From NCBI GenBank assembly GCA_032433765.1, contig JAVIAB010000041.1, positions 78,433,835 to 78,497,834 on the forward strand: 64,000 nucleotides of DNA. The letters are read 5' to 3'. The number at the start of each line of letters is the position of its first letter. Within the stretch, counting starts at the first letter, position 1. Under the pieces are notes generated by a model that was not told the DNA's origin, did not search any database, and saw only the letters and a list, made by a program, of their open reading frames with translations. A program made the position numbers and the translations under genes. Below are positions 45,834 through 55,024 of this stretch, piece by piece. This DNA comes from Megaustenia siamemsis. Its lineage: Eukaryota > Mollusca > Gastropoda > Stylommatophora > Ariophantidae.

Positions 45834-46763
45834 TGTATTTTTACTATTTTCCGAACGGTATACCCTCGTCCCTCATTCATACACAATGTTTAGAAGGGGC
45901 TAGTGTCAATTTGGCTGATCAATATCACTATTCATCCCGGAAAACGACGATTAGAAACGACAAAATTCGTATCTGGATCTTGTCACACGAAACAAATGGA
46001 TCGTATGCTCCTGATTCGGCAAACTAAACTGACACGCTAGAACGCCAACGGGGCGAGACTTATATATATGATCTAGTCAGTTATACTCTCCTAGCTCTTT
46101 AAGAGGTATTGTTTTTTTATGATAAACAAGTATCTCATCGTCGACAATTATCTAGCTCAATCCTGATATGATATATATCAGTCATCAAGATTTGGTCATG
46201 CTTGTATTTCTAATGTTACTTCCACTGGCCTATGTAAATCTTTGCCAGGGCGTTTTTAAGATCTACACAGATTAAATCAAAGGTATGACGGGCTGTACAT
46301 AATGACACAACTGTGGCTCTAACATTCAACTGTAAATTTTGAAGGCAAATGAGGATGAAAGAAGAAGAATACGGTACCACCAGCATATCTTAGATTATTG
46401 ATTGTACCTCCATAAATGTTTAGTCCTGGTATCTATAAAGTCTTCATAGATCGGCTCAGTTCTCTGGCTGTATATCTTAAACAAGCAATTTCTGTTCATA
46501 TTTATTATTCCTTCTTAACTAGTCGTGAAGGTCGTGTTTGATACTTTTTACTATTGTTTGAACTATCATGTCTAAAAGAGACTACTTTCGTTCCCAGCGG
46601 AACATTAGTTTGTGTCGCATTAGAGAGGATGGTAGTTAAAAAATATATTATTTTTGTTTCTCAATCAATTTTTCTATATTTTCAAAACTTGATATTTTCA
46701 ATATGACCTCTTTTACTCTCCTGTAACATACAGCTATACATATGCAATGTTTATCTCTTCCGT
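45834..46763. other. Intron with a small minus-strand RT remnant
   Basis: At about 46360-46510 the minus strand spells I-N-N-L-R-Y-A-G-G-T-V, a decayed YADD box with LINE-C-like neighbours. The rest shows nothing. Confidence 0.5.
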
Positions 46764-48235
46764 AATGTGAACATTATTGAACGCCATCAAAGCAGATATT
46801 ATCACCTCTACAAAGATGTTACATGATCTATTGGATAAAATTTGGGAGAGGGAAGAAATATCTAAAGACTGGAGAGAAGGTTATATGATCAAACTACCAA
46901 AGAAAGGAAGTTTACAGGAGTGCACAAATATAGGGGAATTATGCTACTATCATTGCCAGGAAAAATATTAGGCAGAATCATTCTGGAGAGACTAAAAGAG
47001 GCTATAGAGAAACACTTGAGAGATGAACAAGCAGGTTTTAGGAAGAACAGATCATGTGCTGATCAAATAACTACTCTACGTATAATAGTTGAACAAAGTT
47101 TAGAACTAAAATCCCCACTTTATAATGGATTCATAGATTACGAAAAGGCATTTGATAGTTTAGACAGAAGAATGCTTTGGAAGTTGCTGAGTCATTATGG
47201 AATCCCCATAAAGTTTATTAACCTGATAAAAACAATGTATGAAGGAACAAAATGTAGTGTGGTACATGAAGGACAGCTTACAGAAGCATTTGAAATAAGA
47301 ACAGGAGTAAGGCAAGGATGCCTTCTGTCTCCATTTCTCTTTCTACTGGCCATAGATTGGATTATGAAAATAACTCAAAACAACAGAAATGGGATCCAGT
47401 GGTCACTGACTAAACAACTTGATGATTTAGACTTTGCTGATGACATAGCTCTCCTATCACACAGCCACCAACAGATGCAAGATAAAATGAGTATATTAGA
47501 TGAGAGATCACAACAGCTAGGACTAAAGATTAATAGAGATAAGACCAACATTATGAGAATTAATGCAGTTGGCAATAACCAAATAAAACTAGGAGAAATA
47601 CCTCTACTAGATGTACAATCGTATATATATCTGGGCAGTAATATAGATAAAGAGGGAGGAACAGAAAATGATACCAAAATAAGGATATCAAAAGCAAGAG
47701 GAGCTTTCATTGCACTGGGAAACATGGAAATCCAAAGAAATTTGGCTAAATAAAAAAAATAAAATTTTCAACTCCAATGTTAAGTCGGTTCTATTATATG
47801 GCTGTGAAACATGGAGAATAACAAAATTGACAATCACGAAGGTACAGACTTTCATTAATGGATGCTTGCGCAGAATAAAGGGATGGAAATGGCAGGACAA
47901 AGTCACTAACGTGGAATTATGGAAATGTACCGGTCAAATACCAGTGTATAAAGAAATACAGCGAAGACGATGGCGATGGATAGGACACACACTACGGAAG
48001 CCAACTGAGATTATTACACAACAGGCCCTTTTTTGGAATCCCCAGGGGAAAAGACAAAGAGGAAGACCAAGGAATTCTTGGAGAAGACAGATTGAAGCAG
48101 AGATGAAGATGATGGGGAAGACATGGAATGATCTTAAAAGAATTGCAAAAAACAGAACGACTTGGAAAGTGTTTGTTGAAGACCTATGCTTCACTGGGAG
48201 CTAAAAGGTAGAAGAGGAAGAAGAATGTGAACATT
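46764..48235 (+). mobile_element. LINE-A insertion with 12-bp target duplication
   Basis: AATGTGAACATT is present at 46764-46775 and 48224-48235, so both insertion ends are visible. The element is 5'-truncated within the RT and ends with an AGAAGAGGAAGAAG tail. Coding continues through three frames with frameshifts near 46925 and 47750. The flanking LINE-B sequence resumes on the right. This is the best LINE-A copy in the window. Confidence 0.9.
46777..48204 (+). pseudogene. LINE-A reverse transcriptase and C-terminal region
   Basis: The first frame (46777-46971) has L-D-K-I-W-E-R-E-E-I and I-K-L-P-K-K-G, RT finger motifs. The main frame (46920-47753) has E-Q-A-G-F-R-K-N-R-S, G-F-I-D-Y-E-K-A-F-D-S-L, G-V-R-Q-G-C-L-L-S-P-F-L-F and L-D-F-A-D-D-I-A-L-L-S. 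The catalytic FADD box and the first palm Asp are intact. The last frame (47710-48204) has Y-G-C-E-T-W-R, R-W-R-W-I-G-H-T-L-R-K, G-K-R-Q-R-G-R-P-R and V-F-V-E-D-L-C. An N-terminal endonuclease is missing through truncation. Confidence 0.88.
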
Positions 48236-49935
48236 TCACCGGATTTGTTTTCACTTTACAGCGAATATATTATGAGATCAATAGTAGACAACAAAGGAAT
48301 TGAAGTCAACGGTCACAACATAAATAATTTGCAACATGCGGATAACACAGTCTTAATAGCAGAGACAGAGAACGAACTACAAGAAATGATAGACATAATA
48401 GTAAAAGAAAGCAACAAGAAAGGTCTCAGTCTGAATAGTAAAGAAACAGAAGAAATGGTTATATCAAAGAAACAATCACCACCATTATGCAGCATAAAAA
48501 TAAGCGAGACAAATCGGAAACAAGTGCAACGTTTCAAATACTTGGGCACAATAATAACATCAGATGGGAGATATACCACAGAAATAAAAAGCAGAATAGC
48601 TCAGGCCAAAACAGCATTTCAGAAAATGAAAAATATCTAATGCAACAAATCTATGTCAATAGAAATGAGAAAGAGAGTTCATCGGTGCTATATAGAACCA
48701 ATTCTGGCCTATGGAAGCGAATCATGGACATTAGACAAACAAATGAAAAGACGATTAGAGGCCACAGAGATGGGATTTCTCAGAAGAATGTTGAAAGTTC
48801 CCTTGACAGATAAAAAGACCAATGAGGAAGTTCTCAAAGAGGCCAACACAGAAAAAGAAGCTCTTAAAAAACATCAGAAAGAAGCAATCAACATTTTTCG
48901 GGCACATCATGAGAAGAGGAGGATTGGAATACTTGGTTCTATCTATCTATTGACCTTTCGAGCCGTAACCGGCCCATAGGGCGTAGACCAAGATACACCT
49001 TCTCCTATATGAATTTTTGTTCTAGCAGTTTTCTTTTAAAGATATTTTATCAAATCTCGCCATCTGTCTCTGTTCTGTGCAAGCAGTTCTATCTCATTGA
49101 GGGAGCGGACTCCTGCTGCTCTTGCCTCTCTCATCAATGTTCTTCTCAGTGTCTCCCTGGGTCTTCCTCTTTTTCTTTTACCTGTTGTTTCCCATATGAG
49201 GGCTTGCTTTGCTGTTCGATTATTATCTCTTCTCATCACATGTCCAACATATGACCATCGTCTTTTCTTTATTATTGAAGATATTAGTGGTTGATTGGCG
49301 ATTTCTCTAATTTCCTCGTTTGTTTTGAATTCGTTCCATGCTATACCAAGTATTTTCCTTAGTCATTTATTTTCGAATGCGTTCAACTTTGTTTCTATAT
49401 CTCTTGTTGTTTTCCAGCTTTCACACGCATACGTAAGGGTTGATAGTACATTTGATTTGAATAGCCTAAGTTTTGTGTTTGTGCTAATGAGTTTTGATTT
49501 CCACAACTTTTCAAGGCTTCTGAAAGACATTGCTGCTTTAGCTATTCTGATTCTAATTTCTTTGCTCGTATCCCCTTCTCGATCAATGTGACTTCCAAGA
49601 TAGATAAAGCTAATTTACACATTCTGTATCAGGTCTACGTTTCATTAACAACATCGTTTTTACGATAGCGGCTTGTTAAACCTCTGATCAACGGTTATAT
49701 ACCAAGCCGGAGAAAAATAATTCCTCCATTTTGGAAACAACCGGAAAACTTGGTTACAAGTGGCAAAATAAAAGGAAAGAGAGATCGCGGACGACAAAAA
49801 GAGAAAATACTGAATAGCTTGGTGTCATGGCATGGAAAACAGTCAACAACAGAACTGATACGATGCACTGTGGATACAGGATTGTGGAGGGACATGATCA
49901 CCTACGCCAACCGGTATGGCACTTGATGATGATGA
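48236..49935 (+). mobile_element. LINE-B copy split by a LINE-D insertion
   Basis: The left part (48236-48938) begins at I-S-P-D-L-F-S-L-Y-S-E-Y and has L-Q-H-A-D-N-T-V-L-I-A, in which the YADD box has become HADN. It goes on through T-S-D-G-R-Y and Y-G-S-E-S-W-T to the G-H..RR-type segment. The right part (49748-49935) holds the last codons and a TTGATGATGATGAATG tail. The LINE-D segment between is flanked by ACTTGGTT (48931-48938 and 49748-49755). The copy is inactive: a stop lies near 48640 and the catalytic box is lost. Confidence 0.85.
48939..49747 (-). mobile_element. LINE-D copy nested in LINE-B
   Basis: The minus strand matches the LINE-D copy at 57771-58440 almost base for base for about 660 bp, including the terminal L-L-A-Q-N-R-D-R-W-R-D-L-I-K-Y-L and the GATA-repeat tail. 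The remaining 49605-49747 does not match LINE-D and may be a joined sequence or a second fragment. ACTTGGTT flanks the whole unit. Confidence 0.82.
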
Positions 49936-50476
49936 ATGTTTAAATTTTTGCATATATATATAGCTATTAAGTAATGTTATTTCATTAAAGTCAATATTGT
50001 TTAATGCTTGTTGAAGTCCTGCATTCCTCTTAAAGTGGAATTGATTTTTTGGATTAACGGTCTCAAGCTTGTTGTATTATAGTCCGTTTCATAACTCGTG
50101 CCTAACTTTTAAAATCGATATCTTTTAAACCTCTTTTTATAAGCTTTTCAAAATTTGCATGTAAAGTTATAATGATTAGAACCCAACAGGGAATTAATTT
50201 CATAAAAAAAAACATTTGGTTATTATTGTTGCTTATTTGATTTATATAAATTTATAACGACCCATTGATGTAGTCAAAACTTAATGTTTACAGTATTTTA
50301 AGTTAAAAATAGCGATTAAAAATCCATACACGGTACAATTAACGTGATTGCACGCTTTCAACGTCTGTTTTCTGACACAATTAGACACTTGTAGAAAACA
50401 CGAGGCATTGTGTGTTCCATTTCCGTTAATTCAAAGGTGGAGACGTGGAACGGTAACATTTATCTTGAGTCTTAAA
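49936..50476. other. Upstream side of the IS630/Tc1-type transposase
   Basis: AT-rich. I searched for an inverted repeat to match the DNA beyond 51745 and found none. Confidence 0.45.
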
Positions 50477-51742
50477 ATGAAATTCTGCAGTTTACAAAAC
50501 ATCGCAATAAAAATGTATGACCATTTTTGCAAAGAGGCTAAACGAGGAAGATTGTTTCATTCTTTAGAAAACCCTGAGAATAGGACAAGACACATTTTGG
50601 ATTTATCTAAACGGTCATTTAATCGCTGGATTCAAGCACGTGACCGTCAATGTTCAAAATATACAAAATCACAAGGAAGAGCAAAAATGTTGGATAATTT
50701 CGACAGTGAACTTATTAGAAGTGAAATTCGCAGAATGTTGGGTATGAATGAAACTGTTACAATAAGAAAATTAAAAGTATCGCTGAAAAAGAACAACAGT
50801 ATTGAAATATCAAAGTCTACATTATGGAAGAATGTGAGAGCTGCAGGCTTTACATTCAGAAAGTATTCCAATGGACGAAACATCATCTGTGAGAAGCCAC
50901 ATATAGTAGTCATGAGAAGCAAGTACTTACATGAAGTAAAAGAGGTGCGCAAGCAAGGTTATGATATTGTGTACTTGGATGAAACATGGATCAATGCTCA
51001 CCACACTAACCAAAGGGAATGGCAGTCATCAGATGGAAAGATTAAGATATTAATACCTGGCAGCAAAGGACAGCGCTTGATAATTGCTCATGCAGGTAGT
51101 CGACAACATGGACTAATACAGAATGCAGAGCTCATTTTTCTTTCAAAATCCATAGACAATCGGGATTATCACTCTGAGATGAATGGTCACATATTTCGAC
51201 ATTGGATTGAAAATTCTGTTCTCCCATCACTAGATCGACCATCTTGCCTAATAATGGACAATGCAGCGTATAACAACATTGTTGCACTTGAAGATAAAGT
51301 CCCAACGTCATCCAGTACAAAAGATGCTATTAAGATATGGCTCACAAATGAGCACATACAATTTAATAACATGTACTTAAAACCTGAATTACTATCTCTA
51401 GTAAAGCAAAAACAGAGGACAAAGATTTTTCAAATAGATAAGATTATCCAAGAGCACGGTCATATAAGTTTGAGGCTGCAACCTTACCATGCTCATTTAA
51501 ATCCAATAGAACTAATCTGGGCAAAATTAAAATGACAAGTGGCAGATGAAAATAAAACATTCAAAATATGCGATGTAAAGACTCTTGCTAATCTCGCTTT
51601 ATTAAATATAGACAAAGATTATTGGGCTAAATGTGAAGACCACATCTTAAAACAGGAAGAGGAATATTGGAAAAATTATGGTTTGTGGAATGTTCAACCC
51701 CAAACAGTTATTAATCTTTTAGACTCGTCTGATTCAGAATGA
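50477..51742 (+). pseudogene. IS630/Tc1-mariner-type DDE transposase, one stop codon
   Basis: The frame from M-K-F-C-S-L-Q runs to a TGA at 51533-51535 and continues in the same frame to 51742, giving about 420 residues. A helix-turn-helix region (L-S-K-R-S-F-N-R-W-I) lies near the N-terminus. The catalytic residues sit in V-Y-L-D-E-T-W-I-N, L-I-M-D-N-A-A-Y-N and L-N-P-I-E-L-I-W-A, the DDE_3 pattern with a long second spacing. The stop follows W-A-K-L-K; the family continues here, so it is a nonsense change rather than the natural end. The Met at 50477 fits the family start better than upstream non-ATG starts. Confidence 0.88.
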
Positions 51743-51799
51743 AAGTATATAGCCCCCACAATGTTGGCCCCTATATTACCTTAAATTAGTTCAACAAAC

Positions 51800-51815
51800 G
51801 GTCCTTTTCAGGACC
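51800..51815 (+). promoter_or_regulatory. Histone-type mRNA 3' stem-loop
   Basis: The 16-mer GGTCCTTTTCAGGACC fits the histone pre-mRNA hairpin consensus GGYYYUNUNHARRRCC at every position. It is preceded by CAACAAAC and followed by ACACAA, as in animal histone genes. No histone coding sequence is present upstream; the nearest plus-strand frame is the transposase, ending about 58 bp before. A purine-rich downstream element is weak (GAAAATTGG). Confidence 0.72.
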
Positions 51816-52265
51816 ACACAACTATGAAAATTGGACATACAGGTATACCTTGATATTATCGTCCGTCCTCGAACTGAGCAGACAATAATTCTCCTGGTGT
51901 TTTGTCTTATCCAGTTATTTCCCCATTACGGCCACGCCTTTACCTAGTGAAAATTAATCATAGACCAGCAACTACGGTAATTTCTATTCTTTAGGGCTTC
52001 ACAATTTACAATTGTGACAAACATCAAAGAAATTCGCCGCTTTAAGAAAACTGCAGCTGCAAGATATTTGTTAAATATACATTTAAAGGGTCTTTTGCAT
52101 TCTAATAACATTTGGAAAATGTCAACAGTTTTTAACAAATGTTTGCTGCGTAATAGCGTTTTGAAGTTGGGCACATGATTTGAAACGAACTATAATTAGA
52201 TCATTACATATGTCAAAGCCATTGTGTATATCTAATAATATGAAGGTTCCAATCAATAACGTTAC
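51816..52265. other. Intron, nothing recognised
   Basis: The frame at 51944-52174 (-) has no known motif. Confidence 0.45.
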
Positions 52266-52424
52266 CTGCTATATGGGACTTGTACTCGAAAAGAAAACCC
52301 CTGAATGCATTGGATGAGTCAGAATGAAACACGATAGTCATATAATTCTCGGTGCTAGTGAATGTTGGTTGACTTAACACTTCTCCACACAATAATTGTA
52401 TTCTTGGGGTACTTGTGCTGGAAC
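52266..52424 (-). CDS. CUB-domain gene, exon C of module 1
   Basis: This 159-nt exon closes CUB module 1. The acceptor is ATCCACAG and the donor GTAACG, both phase 1. It reads T-P-R-I-Q-L-L-C-G-E-V, then N-Y-M-T-I-V-F-H-S-D-S-S-N and F-R-G-F-L-F-E-Y. The fourth Cys, the calcium-ligand Asp and the final strand are intact, in contrast to the frameshifted exon B1 upstream. A 24-bp minisatellite begins about 20 bp upstream of the acceptor. Confidence 0.93.
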
Positions 52425-52444
52425 CTGTGGATAATGAATGACAT

Positions 52445-52718
52445 GAGAACTTGAATGGTGCTGGAGAACACTATCATCATGTTGCTGGAGAACAATATCA
52501 TCATGTTGCTTGAGAACACTATCATCACGTGGCTTGAGAACACTATCACCATGTTGCTTAAGAACACTGTCATCATGTTGCCTGAGAACACTATCATCAT
52601 GTTGCTTAAGAACACTATCATCATGTTGCTTAAGAACACTATCATCATGTTGCTTGTGAACACTTTCATCATGTTTCTTGAGAAAACTATCATCATGTTG
52701 CTTGGGAACATTATCATA
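52445..52718. repeat. 24-bp minisatellite beside a splice acceptor
   Basis: About 11 units containing GAACACTATCATCATGTTGC. Both strands show open frames because 24 is a multiple of three; I do not call them genes. On the minus strand the array lies just upstream of exon C1. Confidence 0.92.
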
Positions 52719-53840
52719 ATATGTCAAGTTGGAAACAAACATTAGTGCTACTACCATATACATTTCAGTAAACATTTCAAGGCGTGACATGTTCATCACA
52801 AACCTTTAGTGACAGATGTACAGAAAAGGACACAACAATTTATTTGACGTTTCGGTCCACATGAGACCTTCATCAGAAAATAAGGACATCACAAGAAGGC
52901 AACGAAATGAACACATATTCCACTACATGCGCTAGAGTAATGAAACTACTACTACTACAATAAAGGAAGAAATGAAACGATCAGAAAATACGTCAGGAGA
53001 ATATATCAAGGTCAGTATATAGATGTAATCACGCGCATGGGAAAATGTAATCGTTAAAATAGAGATCACCAAGGGTCTAACAGAAACATCTTTTGTTACG
53101 CAACTTCAAAAACCCAGCTGCGAACAAAAGCTATAGGGATGTTAACTATTGAAACAACGATATCCGCTGTATTGCAACATTGCAATGTTCACTGGAACAA
53201 TATATCACGCATTCAAGCTAGACACGACCAACCTGGCTCTACCAGTGAACGCCACATACGTAGCGTTATCTCACAGACCTGCAGTTAGACTAGTGTTGTC
53301 AGTCTGGTATAGTCAAGCGCTCTTGGACTGGGCCAGACACCTTATGGCAACAGTCACATCATCAAAGGAGACCCATAGCGTTCGCTGATGCGTCGAGATT
53401 CTGTTTGCAAAGTAAAGATGGGCTTTGTTTGATGTGCATGCTTCTACAAGAACGTTTCTTGTGTGTACTTTGTGACATTATATAGACTTATGCTTCCACG
53501 CTTGTATGGTTATGTACACATGTTGTTTTGCACATCTGTTTGGTGTGCACACCCATAGTTAGATATACACAGTTTTATACGTATCTTGTACCCACATCCC
53601 CATATTTTTATAACCCTTCCTTTTTATTTCTCACCTCACTACCTGGTCAGTGAGATAAATAGTTGGTCAGCCTGCCCACCTATTTTAGTTCAGTCAGTGG
53701 CTGACCAAGCTATGGACCGTAGGGAAGTGACCTTTTTTTGTCCTTTCTTGGGTATTTAGAATATTATCGCTATGTAGTTAGATTCGTGTAAATTCAGTAA
53801 ATATCCTTATTTATATATGTGTTGTTGTTTGTTGTTCCAG
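52719..53840. other. Two opposed Penelope-type 3' ends and intervening DNA
   Basis: A minus-strand hammerhead motif (52.85 kb) and a plus-strand one (53.85 kb) lie about 1 kb apart, pointing outward. The DNA between (52890-53820) has no RT or GIY-YIG motif. The frame at 53149-53388 is unassigned. Confidence 0.5.
52839..52884 (-). ncRNA. Hammerhead ribozyme, best copy
   Basis: On the minus strand the order is TTATTT, one T, CTGATGA, one A, GGTC-TCATGTG-GACC, GAAAC, GTC, AAATAA. CUGAUGA and GAAA are the core boxes. GGTC/GACC forms stem II, TTATTT/AAATAA forms stem I, and AC-GU forms a loopless stem III before the cleavage C. The extra A before stem II departs from the standard core. Minimal type I hammerheads of this form are known from Penelope-like elements. 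Self-cleavage is inferred, not shown. Confidence 0.68.
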
Positions 53841-53900
53841 CTGAAGGCCTACTTCGCCGAAACGTTGACTTTGTTTTGTTACTCGCCTAGTAAAGTTGTT
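53841..53900 (+). mobile_element. Penelope-type 3' end with partly deleted hammerhead motif
   Basis: CTGAAGGCCTACTTCGCCGA then AACGTT: the stem II hairpin and GAAA box are present, but the first box is shortened from CTGATGA to CTGA. It is followed by AAAGTTGTTACCATAC, which matches the end of the element near 7.24 kb. The extent upstream is unknown. Confidence 0.55.
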
Positions 53901-54009
53901 ACCATACGACTTGTTCTCCTTTTTTTAAACTTGTAATTATCATCATCGACTTTACAGCAGCTTCGCATCTCTATACATCTTTATACATCTTGATGCCTTT
54001 ACTCTTTTA

Positions 54010-54386
54010 CATACATACACACACACACCCATACATACATACATACATACAAACATACATACATACATACACACACACACCCATACATACATACATACAA
54101 ACATACATACATACATACACACACACACCCATACATACATACATACAAACATACATACATACATACACACATACACACATACATATACACACATACATAC
54201 ACGCATACACACACACATACACACACAAACACAAACACATACACATACATACACATACGCACACAAACACACACATACAATGCATACATACACACACATA
54301 CATACATACATACATACATACATACATACATACATACATACATACATACATACATACATACATACATACATACATACATACATACC
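54010..54386. repeat. ACAT/CA microsatellite
   Basis: Long ACAT tetramer runs interspersed with CA dinucleotides. The open frames on both strands across it are products of the repeat. Confidence 0.95.
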
Positions 54387-54404
54387 ACACATAAACCTCG
54401 AGCC

Positions 54405-54945
54405 CATATAAAAAACAAAATGTTCAACCATCAACGCCCATGTAAAAAACAACAACCATCAATCATTACCGCCCATGTAAAAAAACAACAACCATCAATC
54501 ATTACCGCCCATGTAAAAAGCAACAACCATCAATCATTACCGCCCATGTAAAAAACAACAACCATCAATCATTACCGCCCATGTAAAAAACAACAACCAT
54601 CAATCATTACCGCCCATGTAAAAAACAACAACCATCAATCATTACCGCCCATGTAAAAAACAACAACCATCAATCATTACCGCCCATGTAAAAAACAACA
54701 ACCATCAATCATTACCGCCCATGTAAAAAACAACAACCATCAATCATTACCGCCCATGTAAAAAGCAACAACCATCAATCATTACCGCCCATGTAAAAAA
54801 CAACAACCATCAATCATTACCGCCCATGTAAAAAACAACAACCATCAATTATTACCGCCCATGTAAAAAACAACAACCATCAATCATTACCGATCATGTA
54901 AAAAACAACAACCATCAATCATTACCGCCCATGTAAAAAAACATG
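54405..54945. repeat. 35-bp minisatellite
   Basis: About 15 near-identical units containing AACAACCATCAATCATTACC and GCCCATGTAAAAA. There are no unique spacers, so it is not a CRISPR-like array. Confidence 0.95.
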
Positions 54946-55024
54946 GGGAAAAAATGTGACATTTGCGGTTGTTATGCATCCATTTAATAGACACACAATA
55001 AGACACGTTTTTATTTTATTTTTG

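Noticed and set aside
48653..48979. A separate host gene in the 108-residue frame
   Set aside because: The residues are LINE-B, and the end of the frame is LINE-D sequence from the nested insertion.
49009..49591. Plus-strand frames of 65-98 residues, repeated at 57843-58425
   Set aside because: They are antisense shadows of LINE-D.
51800..51815. A bacterial-type terminator
   Set aside because: The hairpin has no following T run, the context is eukaryotic, and the sequence fits the histone hairpin consensus position by position.
52355..52799. Minus-strand frames of 120 and 141 residues overlapping exon C1
   Set aside because: They read the 24-bp minisatellite and enter the CUB exon in or near its frame only by chance. 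The acceptor at 52425 and phase match to other modules define the exon better.
53952..54455. Long overlapping frames rich in Tyr, Val, Cys and Met or His and Thr
   Set aside because: They are translations of ACAT and CA microsatellites on both strands.
54405..54945. CRISPR-like appearance of about 15 direct repeats
   Set aside because: There are no variable spacers, the units abut, and the sequence is eukaryotic.
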